NCBI RefSeq assembly: GCF_001580615.1 | Contig: NZ_LHZC01000045.1 | Span: forward strand, 1 to 64,000 | Length of the DNA stretch: 64,000 nucleotides | Direction: 5' to 3' | DNA from: Acetobacter malorum | GTDB taxonomy: Bacteria > Pseudomonadota > Alphaproteobacteria > Acetobacterales > Acetobacteraceae | Part shown: positions 25,112-35,009 of the stretch, in pieces | Layout of the letters: the number at the start of each line of letters is the position of its first letter | How positions within the stretch are numbered: the stretch's first letter is position 1 | The notes under the pieces: generated by a model | The model's database searches: none | What the model was told of the DNA's origin: nothing | Seen by the model: only the letters and a program-made list of their open reading frames with translations | Made by a program: the position numbers and the translations under genes

Positions 25112-26116
25112 TTAGTTGGTCATCGGGACCGGGGCTGGCAACGCGTCACTGCTGTGGCTCAGCAAAGAGCCGCTGCTGTAGGAGGACGTTGCCCGTGCTT
25201 CAACATAGCCAGCGGACGGCGTTGCAACTCGGTGCTGCCGGGTTGCGTGCCAGCTTGCCACCGTAACAGGCAGCGGGTGCCGAACCTGAGAGTCGCTGTC
25301 GCTGTCCGTCACGCTGGGTTTGGGTGTGACAGCTGCAACGCGGGTTGGGACCGGAGCAGTCTGCGCGTGCCGCACAGGCTGCGGCGCCTCTGCTGCACTC
25401 GCAACAGTGACAGGCGCGCGGGTTACAGGCTGGCTGGAGCGTGCAGCATCCGCCATCTGCGTTGCAGCGCGGCGGGGAGCAGCAGGCCGGGCTGCCGGAA
25501 CGGGCGCGGTGAGCTGTGCCGTGCGGACAGTGGCATCCTCCGCATCATCCAGAGCCGGGCGCGGGGCACGGTCATGATGCACAACAGGACGGATAACGGG
25601 AGCTGTGCGCGCCGGAGTTTCTTCCGCAACGGTTACAGCGCGGGGCATCGGGGCTTCGTCGCCTTCCACACTACGATCATGATGCGGGGCAGGGCGTACC
25701 GGTTTGGCATCCGCAACGGCAACAACAGCTGGATGCGCTGCCGCCACAGGCGCGGTCGGCTGAGCAGACGCGAGTGTTGCGGCTGTCATGCCCGCGCGCG
25801 GATCCTGCGCCGGGGTTTTAACCGTTGGTGCCGGCAGGCGGGCAGAAAGATCCGCCATACGAACAAACTGTGAGGGGTCCATGGTGTGGAGGCCCACCAG
25901 ATGATGTTCGGCCAGACGGTTCAGGCGCTCCGGCTGGTTTTCCAGAGCCCATTCCGTACGCAGCATGGCTGTCTGGGAGCGCACGCGCTCTGTATCAGAC
26001 ACGATTTTGGAAATCTGCTGATCCAGAAGCGTGGTCTGATGCTTCTTTGTATAAAGGAAAAATCCCGAGGCAATGGCCAGGACAGCGCAGCAGCAGGTAA
26101 AGGGCCGGGGGATCAT
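25112..26116 (-). CDS. ftsL: FtsL-like division protein with long Ala/Pro-rich extension
   Basis: Position between rsmH and ftsI, an N-terminal membrane segment (about residues 5-22) and a following coiled-coil-like stretch (about 23-70) fit FtsL, the bitopic partner of FtsB and FtsI/FtsW. The ATG at 26116 overlaps the rsmH stop as ATGA and was chosen over an open extension to 26209. The product has 334 residues, while FtsL is usually 85-150. Residues from about 95 onward are low-complexity Ala/Pro/Val/Thr/Arg sequence predicted to lie in the periplasm. Identification rests on synteny and topology, since FtsL sequences diverge strongly. Confidence 0.8.
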   Translation of the reverse strand: MIPRPFTCCCAVLAIASGFFLYTKKHQTTLLDQQISKIVSDTERVRSQTAMLRTEWALENQPERLNRLAEHHLVGLHTMDPSQFVRMADLSARLPAPTVKTPAQDPRAGMTAATLASAQPTAPVAAAHPAVVAVADAKPVRPAPHHDRSVEGDEAPMPRAVTVAEETPARTAPVIRPVVHHDRAPRPALDDAEDATVRTAQLTAPVPAARPAAPRRAATQMADAARSSQPVTRAPVTVASAAEAPQPVRHAQTAPVPTRVAAVTPKPSVTDSDSDSQVRHPLPVTVASWHATRQHRVATPSAGYVEARATSSYSSGSLLSHSSDALPAPVPMTN

Positions 26117-27144
26117 GGGATCAATCCTTTGCCGAAGGAGGAAACATCGGTCGAGCGTTTTTCTACAGCGCGGAGGCGGGCGCTGCGGGCACGCGGGTTG
26201 GCGGCGCATTCAGCGTCACCTGGACGGAGGGGCCTCCCGGTGAGCGCGATAAAGGCGGCTTCATCCCCCTTCGTCAATGCTGCACGCGGGTCATAGCGTG
26301 AAAAACTTGTAGTTTTGCCGGTTGCAGCACCCATCACCCGTTTGGCAATGCGGTCTTCCAGAGAATGGAAGGAGACCACAACCAGACGGCCACCGGGGGC
26401 CAGCAGATCAAGCGCCTGCGTCAGGCCACGTTCAATCTCACCAAGTTCGTCATTAACGGCAATGCGCAGGCCCTGAAAGGAGCGGGTTGCGGCATCAATA
26501 CCTGAACGATCGGATGGCACCACGCGGCGGATCAGCCCGGCCAGCTGCGCGGTTGTTTCAAACGGCGTTTCCACACGGTCGGCCACAATGGCGCGGGCCA
26601 CGCGGCGGGCGTGGCGCTCTTCACCATAAAAATGGAAAATGTCAGCCAGTTCGCTTTCCGGCGCCTTATTCACGATATCCGCAGCGGAGGGACCGCTTTT
26701 TGCCATGCGCATATCCAGCGGACCATCCATGCGGAAGGAAAAGCCACGCTCGGCTTCATCCAGCTGGAAGGAGGAGACGCCCAGATCCAGCACAATGCCA
26801 TCAAAAGCCGGGGCATCGGCTGCTTCTGTCAGATCCGTCATGCTGCCAAACCCACCATGCAGCATGTGCAGGCGGGACTGACCTTCTGCATTGGTAAAGC
26901 CTGCGGCCATGGCCTGTCCGCGCGCAATGGCGTCCGGGTCCCGGTCGATAGCCCATACGGCGCAGTCAGCACTTTTCAGAATAGCGGACGTATAGCCGCC
27001 ACCACCAAAAGTGCAGTCGAGAATGGCATCGCCATCAGCCGGTTTCAGGCTTTCCAGCACTTCGGCCAGCATCACGGGCACATGGCCCGGAGCGGGCGTG
27101 CCGGAGGCTGCGTGCAGAGTGGAGGGAGTGGTCAGAGCATTCAT
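26113..27144 (-). CDS. rsmH: 16S rRNA m4C1402 methyltransferase RsmH
   Basis: SAM-dependent N4-methyltransferase for C1402 of 16S rRNA, formerly MraW. Motifs include [13 protein letters not shown], the SAM-binding [32 protein letters not shown] and [14 protein letters not shown]. 343 residues, a little longer than in E. coli. It overlaps mraZ and ftsL by ATGA. Confidence 0.96.
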   Translation of the reverse strand: MNALTTPSTLHAASGTPAPGHVPVMLAEVLESLKPADGDAILDCTFGGGGYTSAILKSADCAVWAIDRDPDAIARGQAMAAGFTNAEGQSRLHMLHGGFGSMTDLTEAADAPAFDGIVLDLGVSSFQLDEAERGFSFRMDGPLDMRMAKSGPSAADIVNKAPESELADIFHFYGEERHARRVARAIVADRVETPFETTAQLAGLIRRVVPSDRSGIDAATRSFQGLRIAVNDELGEIERGLTQALDLLAPGGRLVVVSFHSLEDRIAKRVMGAATGKTTSFSRYDPRAALTKGDEAAFIALTGRPLRPGDAECAANPRARSARLRAVEKRSTDVSSFGKGLIP

Positions 27145-27623
27145 GCAGCCCCTCCTTCCTGTCCATCACGCGCAGCGGGGATGCTGATGCGGCGGGACCG
27201 CTGGCGGGCTTCGGCACGGCGCTGGCGTGCGGCCTCGGGTTCCCAGATCTGAAAGGTGCGGCCTACGCCCATGAAAGCAACGGTCGTGCTTTCCGTAATG
27301 CCTGCATGCTCACGGAGAAAATCGGGAATGATGATGCGGCCTTCGCGGTCCGGATCAAGCGGATAGGCATCCGCATACAGGGCTGCGGCAAGGTCATCAT
27401 GCTCATCAGAAAACATGTCCAGACGGTCCAGCGGCTGGGTCAGGCGAGAGAAGGCTCCGGCAGGCCACGCTTCAATGCAGGGCATTGTATGGGATGGTCG
27501 CAGGATCACCAGTGAATCGCCTTCCGTATGCTGCGCCTTCAGAACAGTGCGGAATCCGGCAGGAATCGAAACGCGACCTTTCGCGTCGAACCGATTCTCA
27601 TGCGTGCCGAGAAACACACTCAC
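27141..27623 (-). CDS. mraZ: Transcriptional regulator MraZ
   Basis: AbrB-like DNA-binding protein, first gene of the dcw cluster and in other bacteria a repressor of its own operon. Two SpoVT/AbrB-type repeats are visible, starting [22 protein letters not shown] and [20 protein letters not shown]; the second carries the usual GRI-IP core. 160 residues. Phased TGGGA boxes lie 77-111 bp upstream of its ATG, consistent with autoregulation. Confidence 0.94.
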   Translation of the reverse strand: MSVFLGTHENRFDAKGRVSIPAGFRTVLKAQHTEGDSLVILRPSHTMPCIEAWPAGAFSRLTQPLDRLDMFSDEHDDLAAALYADAYPLDPDREGRIIIPDFLREHAGITESTTVAFMGVGRTFQIWEPEAARQRRAEARQRSRRISIPAARDGQEGGAA

Positions 27624-27699
27624 GTAAGACGATGTCCTTCTGATTCAGACCTTTCCGTTCGCAGAACAGCGGGGAACGAAGCCGCCTCCACCACTTTCA

Positions 27700-27734
27700 T
27701 GGTGTAATGTGGGATAGCATGGGATTTTATGGGA
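27700..27734 (+). promoter_or_regulatory. Candidate MraZ operator: 10-bp-phased TGGGA boxes
   Basis: Perfect TGGGA boxes at 27710-27714, 27720-27724 and 27730-27734 are separated by exactly 5 nt, with a degenerate TGGTG at 27700-27704 in the same phase. MraZ of E. coli is known to bind three TGGGN boxes spaced by 5 nt. Here the boxes read on the strand opposite to mraZ. A possible mraZ promoter (TTGCGT, 17 nt, TATCCC on the minus strand) overlaps them. Confidence 0.75.
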
Positions 27735-27855
27735 CGCAAATTAAAAAGGCAGAAAAAACAGCAGAAAACCGCCATTTATGAAGTAGTTCCGCAGAACTGT
27801 TTTAGGCAATGAAAGCAATGGTAAAATAGAGACCAACAAAACTTTGCCACGTCAT

Positions 27856-27870
27856 GTTCTCTAAATGTTC
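27856..27870. promoter_or_regulatory. Candidate LexA (SOS) box GTTC-N7-GTTC
   Basis: GTTC at 27856-27859 and GTTC at 27867-27870 are separated by exactly 7 nt, matching the direct-repeat SOS box established for alphaproteobacteria. It lies in the gap between rnpB and mraZ, about 230 bp upstream of mraZ. An inverted GTTCTGC/GCAGAAC pair overlaps it (27867-27897). About two chance matches are expected in a window this size, so the intergenic location is the main support. Confidence 0.4.
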
Positions 27871-27938
27871 TGCATATATGCGCAGATATCGGCAGAACAC
27901 CGTGCCCAGCGTAATGAAATGAGGCAGAAACAGAAAAT

Positions 27939-28351
<413 letters not shown>

Positions 28352-28395
28352 GGCGCCACCCTGCGTCGGGCGGCACAGCAGGTCAAGGGGCAAGT

Positions 28396-29481
28396 ATGAC
28401 GGAATCGTCTCGGCATGGCGCAAGAATGCAGTATGCTGGTGTCATGAGAGTTTCTGCAGAGCCTGAGACCGCTCAGGGTATTCCCGCTCGTCCCAATTTC
28501 CACTCCCGCATTCTGTTGGGGTGGATCCGCTGGCAGGGGGCGCGTAGCAAAGCCGGACCGTCCCAAAAATTTCAGCCTGTGGCAAAAACTCTCTGCGATG
28601 AAGCCGCAGCACGAGCTGAATTTCTGGCGGTGCTGCGCAAGGCGATGGATACGCCTTCGTTCCCCACCCGTCTTTCTGCGCTGGGTATCAGGAAAGTTCT
28701 GACCATTTCAGTGCCCGGTGCAACTGGCCCCATGCAGGCCCGGCTTTATCTGCCTTACGGGCGGGTGAGGGGCGCTGTGCTGTATCTGCACGGCGGCGGT
28801 TTTGTGCATTGCGGGCTGAACTCGCATCACGGCATGTGCTGCCGTCTGGCGCGGGTTTCCGGCGCTGCGGTGCTGTTGCCGGATTACCGGCTGGCGCCTG
28901 AACATCCTTATCCCGCGGCGGCGGATGACAGTCAGGCGGCTCTGCGTTGGCTGGCCGGTGTGTCTGCCCGCTTCTGGGGCGGCAAGGTTGCTGTGGCGGG
29001 AGATAGTGCCGGGGGCAATCTGGCTGCCGTTCTGGCGCAGGATGGCGCGGCGGGAGAAGGGCCGGTCCCGGTATTACAGGTGCTGTATTATCCATCCCTC
29101 TATGGCGCGCAGGTTTTTCCGTCGCATGATGTGTATGCGGAGGGGTATTTCCTCTCCCGTGCGTCCATGCAGTGGTATGGGGATCAGTATATCGCGCGGG
29201 AGGAAGACTGGACCGCCCCGCGTTTTGTGCCCGGCCTCAATCCCAAGCTGTCAGGTCTGGCACCTGCTGTGATTGTCACAGCGGAATGTGACCCGATGCG
29301 GGATGAAGGCGCGGCCTACGCGCAGGCGCTACGGCAGGCGGGCGTGCCGGTGCAGTATAAATGCTATCGCGGCGCGGTGCATGGCTTCCTGAATTTTTAT
29401 GCCCTCATGCCTCAGGGCAAGGGCGCGCTCCGGTTTGGTGGGCGCGCCTTGCGGAAAGCCTTTGCCTCAGAAGGCCCTTAG
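28396..29481 (+). CDS. Alpha/beta hydrolase, hormone-sensitive lipase type esterase
   Basis: Predicted carboxylesterase acting on short or medium acyl esters. The oxyanion motif LYLHGGGFVHCG, nucleophile elbow GDSAGGN, the acid region TAECDPMRDEG and the His in GAVHGFLNF form the complete HSL-family triad. The frame extends upstream into rnpB to 28321. I chose 28396, which has AAGGGG five bases upstream; an ATG at 28444 is a reasonable alternative and would give a tighter fit to the domain. It is transcribed divergently from rnpB, and its stop interlocks with that of the next, convergent gene. The substrate is unknown. Confidence 0.85.
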   Translation: MTESSRHGARMQYAGVMRVSAEPETAQGIPARPNFHSRILLGWIRWQGARSKAGPSQKFQPVAKTLCDEAAARAEFLAVLRKAMDTPSFPTRLSALGIRKVLTISVPGATGPMQARLYLPYGRVRGAVLYLHGGGFVHCGLNSHHGMCCRLARVSGAAVLLPDYRLAPEHPYPAAADDSQAALRWLAGVSARFWGGKVAVAGDSAGGNLAAVLAQDGAAGEGPVPVLQVLYYPSLYGAQVFPSHDVYAEGYFLSRASMQWYGDQYIAREEDWTAPRFVPGLNPKLSGLAPAVIVTAECDPMRDEGAAYAQALRQAGVPVQYKCYRGAVHGFLNFYALMPQGKGALRFGGRALRKAFASEGP

Positions 29482-29933
29482 GGCATCGGGTGGAACTGGG
29501 TGGGGGAACCCTGATCTGACATGATGACGTGGTTCATCCGGTCAATCCGCAGGGTGAACAGCTTTGGCAGTTCGCCTTTGGGGCCGGGGCAGGAGCCGGA
29601 TGTTTTCTGCATCACGTCAATGCGGGAGCCCGTCGGCGGGTCATTCCCGTTCACCACAAACAGCAGGCAGTCGGGCTTGATATTCGTCATGCCGTTATGC
29701 GTCACCACCACACGCAGGTGGCGCACCAGAGCGGTATCATCAAACCAGCTTTCCGGCCGGAAGGTGTAGCGGTCCGTCAGGGTGTCGATAACCCCGGTTT
29801 TGGCCAGCACAATCATCAGCACGGAAATAGGCACGACCAGCGCCATGCGGCGCAGAACATGCTGACGCAATGTCCGTTTGCGGAAGGGGCCGCGCTGGAG
29901 CAGCGGAGAGGGTTTGGAAGAGTTTGAGCTCAT
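29478..29933 (-). CDS. Unrecognised single-pass membrane protein
   Basis: A 151-residue protein of no family I recognise. It has a basic N-terminus, one hydrophobic segment at about residues 31-46, and then a roughly 100-residue region likely to be periplasmic. That region has two Cys (in PDCLLFVVN and SGSCPGPKG) which could form a disulfide. Its ATG overlaps the zwf stop (ATGA), so it is probably co-expressed with zwf. Its stop interlocks with the stop of the convergent esterase gene, leaving no room for a terminator between them. Confidence 0.7.
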   Translation of the reverse strand: MSSNSSKPSPLLQRGPFRKRTLRQHVLRRMALVVPISVLMIVLAKTGVIDTLTDRYTFRPESWFDDTALVRHLRVVVTHNGMTNIKPDCLLFVVNGNDPPTGSRIDVMQKTSGSCPGPKGELPKLFTLRIDRMNHVIMSDQGSPTQFHPMP

Positions 29934-31408
29934 GTCAGCATATCTTCGTGCCAGAGGGCGCCATCACGCGCCAGCAGGGCGCGGGTTGAGGCAGGACCCC
30001 AGCTGCCAGCAGGATAGGGTTCCAGCGGCGAGAGGGCATGACGCCAGGAGTTCAGAATCGGTTCAATCCAGCGCCAGGAGGCTTCTACTTCATCCCGCCG
30101 GATAAACAGGGCCGGGTTGCCGCGGACGGCATCAAGAAGGAGGCGCTCGTAGGAATCGTGATACTCGATGGTGAACTGATTTTCATACGACATATCAAGA
30201 ACCCCATTCCGCACCCGGAAACCGCCTGCACTGGGGTCCTTGGTGGCCAGAACGAGTGAAAGCCCTTCGTCCGGCGCAATGCGAATCACCAGCCGCCCCG
30301 GGGAGGGGGTGTTGGTGAAAATGGGCCACATCTGCGGGCGGAATTGCAGCACAATTTCCGTCGTCTTGGCGGCAAGCCGTTTGCCGGTGCGCAGATAGAA
30401 CGGTGTATTCCCCCAGCGCGCAGAGCGGATTTTTGTGCGGATGGCCACAAAGGTTTCCGTATTGCTGGCGCGGTCCTGCCCCAGATCCTCGGCGTAGCTC
30501 GGCACGTCCTGCCCATCAATACGGCCAGCGGTATACTGCCCGCGGATCACGTTGTGGCGCACCATATCGGGCGTCATCGGGCGGAGGGCGTTCAGAACCT
30601 TCAGCTTTTCGTTTCGCAGGTCATCCGCCTGGAGTGAGGCCGGGGCATCCATCGCCACCATGCACAGCACCTGCAGCAGGTGGTTCTGCACCATGTCGCG
30701 CAGTGCGCCGGATTCGTCATAATAGGGGCCGCGCTTGCCGACGCCGACTGTCTCAGCCGCCGTAATCTGCACATGGGCAATCGCATCGGAAGACCAGAGC
30801 TTTTCCAGCGCCGGGTTGGCAAACCGCAGGGCCAGAATGTTCTGAACCCCTTCCTTCCCCAGATAATGGTCAATGCGATAGATCGACTCTTCAGGGAAGA
30901 AGCGGCCTACGCCGTCATTAATTTCCGCCGCTGTTTCCATGCTCACGCCAATGGGCTTTTCCAGCACCACACGCGTAATGGGCGTAATCAGGGAATGGTC
31001 CGCCAAGGCAGCGCAGAGTGGGGCATATAAAGCGGGGCTGGTGGCCAGATAGAAGACTCGCGTGCGCTGCGGGTCATTCAGGTGCTCTTCCAGCCCGCTC
31101 CAGTCGCTGCCTTCTTTGGTGGCGTCGAGAGAGACATACTGCACCAGGGCAAGAAATTTGTTCAGCGTTTCCGCATCCCGCGCAGCGGTGGGGGCAAATT
31201 CGCTGAGGGCGTTGCGCACCTGTTCACGGTACTGGTCCGGGGAGTGGGCGGAGCGGGCCACGCAGATGATGCGGGCATCTTCCTGAAAGTCCTGCGCGTG
31301 GAACCGCCGTAAAAACGCAGGCAGCAGCTTGCGCATTGTCAGATCGCCCGTAGCGCCGAAAATAATGAAATCGAAAGGGTCAATCTGATTAATGTGCGCC
31401 ATGGCCAT
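29930..31408 (-). CDS. zwf: Glucose-6-phosphate 1-dehydrogenase
   Basis: First enzyme of the oxidative pentose phosphate pathway, converting glucose 6-phosphate to 6-phosphogluconolactone with NADP+ or NAD+. The nucleotide-binding GATGDL is at residues 18-23 and the active-site RIDHYLGKE at 178-186. I chose the ATG at 31408, preceded by GGGAG at 5 nt; the frame is open to 31453. 492 residues. Acetic acid bacteria rely on this pathway for cytosolic sugar catabolism. The other pentose-phosphate genes are not nearby. Confidence 0.96.
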   Translation of the reverse strand: MAMAHINQIDPFDFIIFGATGDLTMRKLLPAFLRRFHAQDFQEDARIICVARSAHSPDQYREQVRNALSEFAPTAARDAETLNKFLALVQYVSLDATKEGSDWSGLEEHLNDPQRTRVFYLATSPALYAPLCAALADHSLITPITRVVLEKPIGVSMETAAEINDGVGRFFPEESIYRIDHYLGKEGVQNILALRFANPALEKLWSSDAIAHVQITAAETVGVGKRGPYYDESGALRDMVQNHLLQVLCMVAMDAPASLQADDLRNEKLKVLNALRPMTPDMVRHNVIRGQYTAGRIDGQDVPSYAEDLGQDRASNTETFVAIRTKIRSARWGNTPFYLRTGKRLAAKTTEIVLQFRPQMWPIFTNTPSPGRLVIRIAPDEGLSLVLATKDPSAGGFRVRNGVLDMSYENQFTIEYHDSYERLLLDAVRGNPALFIRRDEVEASWRWIEPILNSWRHALSPLEPYPAGSWGPASTRALLARDGALWHEDMLT

Positions 31409-31663
31409 AGTACTCCCGCAAGATCGTGGGTGCCCTTGAAAAGCCCCAAACAAAGACTTTCTTCCCCCTGAGTGTGCATTAAGAACGGGGCAGCCGGGAA
31501 AGCGTTGTGGCAGACGGTTTGTCCATAAGGCTTCTGGCTGTCAAGGTAATTGACCGCGCGGGCCGCTCGCGATAAGCCCGCGCCTTTGGTGTTCGGGCGT
31601 GGCGGGCGGATGGCCTGCCGCAGTCAGGCCCTGAACACGGTCTGTAAACGGGGGAACTTGAGC

Positions 31664-31936
31664 ATGGATACCGAAGGATTTTCCGGTGGTGACGATGCCG
31701 CTGTGGGTGGCATTGCCGCTGATCGGCTGAGAAGCATCATCGAGCGGGTCGAGCGTCTGGAAGAAGAACGCAAAGCACTTGCCGGCGATATCAAGGATAT
31801 CTTTACCGAAGCCAAGTCCGCCGGGTTTGATGTTAAAGTCATTCGGCAGATCATTCGCCTGCGCAAGCAGGAGCCGAGTGAAGTGGAAGAGCAGGAAACC
31901 TTGCTTGATATCTATCGTCGCGCCCTTGGAATGTAA
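31664..31936 (+). CDS. GapR-like nucleoid protein (DUF2312)
   Basis: A 90-residue protein matching the DUF2312/GapR family. In Caulobacter, GapR binds overtwisted AT-rich DNA ahead of forks and supports growth and chromosome segregation. The core reads LRSIIERVERLEEERKALAGDI, then GFDVKVIRQIIRLRKQ and a LLDIYRRALG ending, all typical. The frame opens at 31550, but the ATG at 31664 fits the family length and has a GGGGGA site upstream. It is monocistronic or paired with the next gene, 82 bp on. Family assignment is by recalled similarity; the function is inferred. Confidence 0.88.
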   Translation: MDTEGFSGGDDAAVGGIAADRLRSIIERVERLEEERKALAGDIKDIFTEAKSAGFDVKVIRQIIRLRKQEPSEVEEQETLLDIYRRALGM

Positions 31937-32018
31937 TGAAGACCGTGCCGGGCAGCGGGTTGCCGCAAGGGAGGCCGCTGGCACGGCATGGAATCCTGAC
32001 ATGTGGGGTCTGTAGGAA

Positions 32019-32687
32019 ATGATGTCTGTGGTGTTTCCAGACTGGATGCCGCTTTGGGCGCAGCTTTTGGTGATAGCGGTTGTTATCGTCTTCGGCCTTG
32101 CGTTCCTGATGATGCCTTTTGCTGTCTTTGGCGTAAAAGGCCGTCTGGCGGAGCTGGAGCTGCAAATTCAGGAAATGCAGGCCGAGGTGCGGGCTCTGGC
32201 CATGCGCCTGGCGGCAGGGCAGGGGCAGGGCACCCGTCCGGCAGGGGATGACGCGCTGAGCCGTCCGTCCGTGCCGGAGGGTGTGCAGGTGGAAGAAATC
32301 CGTCCGCCGGAACCAACCCGGCCTTCTCCCATTTTGTCAGCCCCTGTGCTGACGCCTCTGCGCACCCCTAAGGTTTCTGATGCGTATGAACCGCGCCGGG
32401 AGGCCCCGCCGGCTCCTAATCTGGAGCCGGAGCCGCGGGAAGGTGCTGGCCGCCGTGTTATGCCCTGGCACGAGCCGCAGAAAGATGCGTCCGGGCGCAA
32501 GGAGCCGCTGGCGGATGCCATGCGCCGCTATCGTGCGCCAGATGCCGACCAGCCGCCTTATCGCCCTGATTTTTTACGGAACGCCGAGCAGCCGGCAGAG
32601 CCGCGGGCAAATCGGTCTTACGATGAAGACACAGGGCGGGCTGAGCCTGTGCTGAACTGGCCGCCCCGCAAGCCTGCGGATTTCTAA
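32019..32687 (+). CDS. Unrecognised membrane-anchored proline-rich protein
   Basis: A 222-residue protein without a family I recognise. One N-terminal membrane helix (about residues 12-42) is followed by a short amphipathic stretch with heptad-like Leu/Glu/Met spacing (about 43-66, likely coiled coil). The rest is about 150 residues of Pro/Glu/Arg-rich, disordered-looking sequence, probably cytoplasmic. It lies 82 bp after the GapR-like gene on the same strand, and its stop codon abuts the proB terminator. This architecture suits a scaffold or anchor, but no role is claimed. Confidence 0.75.
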   Translation: MMSVVFPDWMPLWAQLLVIAVVIVFGLAFLMMPFAVFGVKGRLAELELQIQEMQAEVRALAMRLAAGQGQGTRPAGDDALSRPSVPEGVQVEEIRPPEPTRPSPILSAPVLTPLRTPKVSDAYEPRREAPPAPNLEPEPREGAGRRVMPWHEPQKDASGRKEPLADAMRRYRAPDADQPPYRPDFLRNAEQPAEPRANRSYDEDTGRAEPVLNWPPRKPADF

Positions 32688-32709
32688 AAAATGGAGGGGA
32701 TCTCCCTCC
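32685..32709 (-). terminator. Rho-independent terminator after proB
   Basis: The stem GGAGGG/CCCTCC (32693-32698 with 32704-32709, 5-nt loop) is followed on the minus strand by six T. It starts directly after the proB stop and overlaps the end of the convergent gene. Confidence 0.75.
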
Positions 32710-32710
32710 G

Positions 32711-33841
32711 TCAGACCATCACGAGGTCATCCCGATGGATGATCTCGTCTCGTCCCTGCCAGCCCAGAATTTCGTGAAGCTCTGAGGAACGATGTCCGGC
32801 AATCTGGCGGGCATCATCGGCATCATAAGCGGACAGGCCACGCGCCAGAACGCGCCCGCCATTATCCACCACGACAACCAGATCACCCTGTGTGAACTCG
32901 CCTTTGACGCCCATTACGCCGGCGGGCAGCAGGGAGCCACCATGGCGCAGGGCGTCGGCCGCCCCATCATCAATCATGATTTCACCCGCAGGGGTCAGGC
33001 TTCCGGCAATCCACTGTTTGCGAGCCGTTTGCGCGCAGGCTTGCGGCAGAAACCATGAGCAGCGCGCACCGTCCAGCAGGGCGCGCAGCGGATGGTTCTG
33101 CTTGCCAAGTGCGATGGCCATAGCGCAGCCGGAGCGCGTGGCAATGCCTGCGGCCAGAAGTTTGGTGCGCATACCGCCGGAGGAATAGCCCGGCGGAGGC
33201 TCGCCCCCCATAGCTTCAATTTCCGGGGTCAGGGCCTCAATCACCGGCAGGTGCTGAGCATCCGGATTCGTGCGCGGGTCTGCGGTGTAGAGACCGTCAA
33301 TATCGGAGAGCAGAACGAGCTGATCCGCATCCGTCATCTGGGCGACACGCGCGGCGAGGCGGTCATTATCCCCAAAGCGGATTTCTGCGGTAGCGATGGT
33401 GTCGTTCTCGTTAATGACCGGCACACAGCCTAGCCCCAACAAGGTGTCCAGTGTGGCGCGGGCGTTCAGGTAACGCTGGCGGTCTTCGGTATCTTCTGGT
33501 GTCAGCAGCAGCTGAGCTGCCGTGAGGCCCTGTTCGGAAAGAGCATTGCTCCATGCCTGGGCCAGACGGATCTGGCCTACGGCAGCCGCAGCCTGTTTTT
33601 CCGGCAAGCGCAGGGCACCGTTTGTCAGCCCCAGCGTATGGCGGGCCAGCGCAATGGCCCCGGAGGAGACCACGGTCACATCCGTGCCCTGTCGCCGCAG
33701 CTGGGCGATGTCTTCCGCCACGCTGGCCAGCCAGGCCTGCCGTGGGGCGGCTTTGTCCGGGTCCACCACCAGCGCGCTGCCGATCTTGATAACAAGCCGA
33801 CGGGCGGAAGAAAGGGAGGGGCTGGTGGGGTGTCCGGTCAT
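32711..33841 (-). CDS. proB: Glutamate 5-kinase ProB
   Basis: Phosphorylates glutamate to gamma-glutamyl phosphate, the first step of proline synthesis. The amino acid kinase domain begins RLVIKIGSALV and includes VVSSGAIALAR, NENDTIAT and GGMRTKLLAA. A C-terminal PUA domain follows (about residue 275 on). The ATG at 33841 is used; a TTG nine bases upstream at 33850 is possible. 376 residues. The gene follows obgE by about 47 bp, an Obg-ProB order common in proteobacteria. Confidence 0.95.
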   Translation of the reverse strand: MTGHPTSPSLSSARRLVIKIGSALVVDPDKAAPRQAWLASVAEDIAQLRRQGTDVTVVSSGAIALARHTLGLTNGALRLPEKQAAAAVGQIRLAQAWSNALSEQGLTAAQLLLTPEDTEDRQRYLNARATLDTLLGLGCVPVINENDTIATAEIRFGDNDRLAARVAQMTDADQLVLLSDIDGLYTADPRTNPDAQHLPVIEALTPEIEAMGGEPPPGYSSGGMRTKLLAAGIATRSGCAMAIALGKQNHPLRALLDGARCSWFLPQACAQTARKQWIAGSLTPAGEIMIDDGAADALRHGGSLLPAGVMGVKGEFTQGDLVVVVDNGGRVLARGLSAYDADDARQIAGHRSSELHEILGWQGRDEIIHRDDLVMV

Positions 33842-33888
33842 GGAAAACAATCCATTCTGTGTCGTAGCCCCCGCAGGGGCTTGCAGGC

Positions 33889-34914
<1,026 letters not shown>

Positions 34915-34930
34915 TCAACGCCTGAACATG

Positions 34931-34960
34931 AAAAAGGGCCGATCCTGTGAGGACCGGCCC
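34931..34960 (-). terminator. Hairpin with T-tract between rpmA and obgE
   Basis: The stem 34936-34945 with 34951-34960 (GGGCC core, 5-nt loop) is followed on the minus strand by five T. It sits 26 bp upstream of the obgE ATG, so it may act as a partial terminator that lowers obgE and proB relative to the ribosomal protein genes. Confidence 0.8.
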
Positions 34961-35009
34961 CTTGCCATTCCGGCCACGGGAAAAACGCGTGGTGGAGCTT
35001 GCCGAATAC

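Larger units (their letters stand above)
27624..27938. other. Intergenic region between mraZ and rnpB
   Basis: This 315-bp AT-richer stretch holds the dcw promoter area, the phased TGGGA boxes and the candidate SOS box. On the minus strand, a 17-codon hydrophobic reading frame (27855 to 27802, MTWQSFVGLYFTIAFIA) begins directly at the SOS box, without a convincing ribosome-binding site. No longer gene is supported. Confidence 0.5.
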
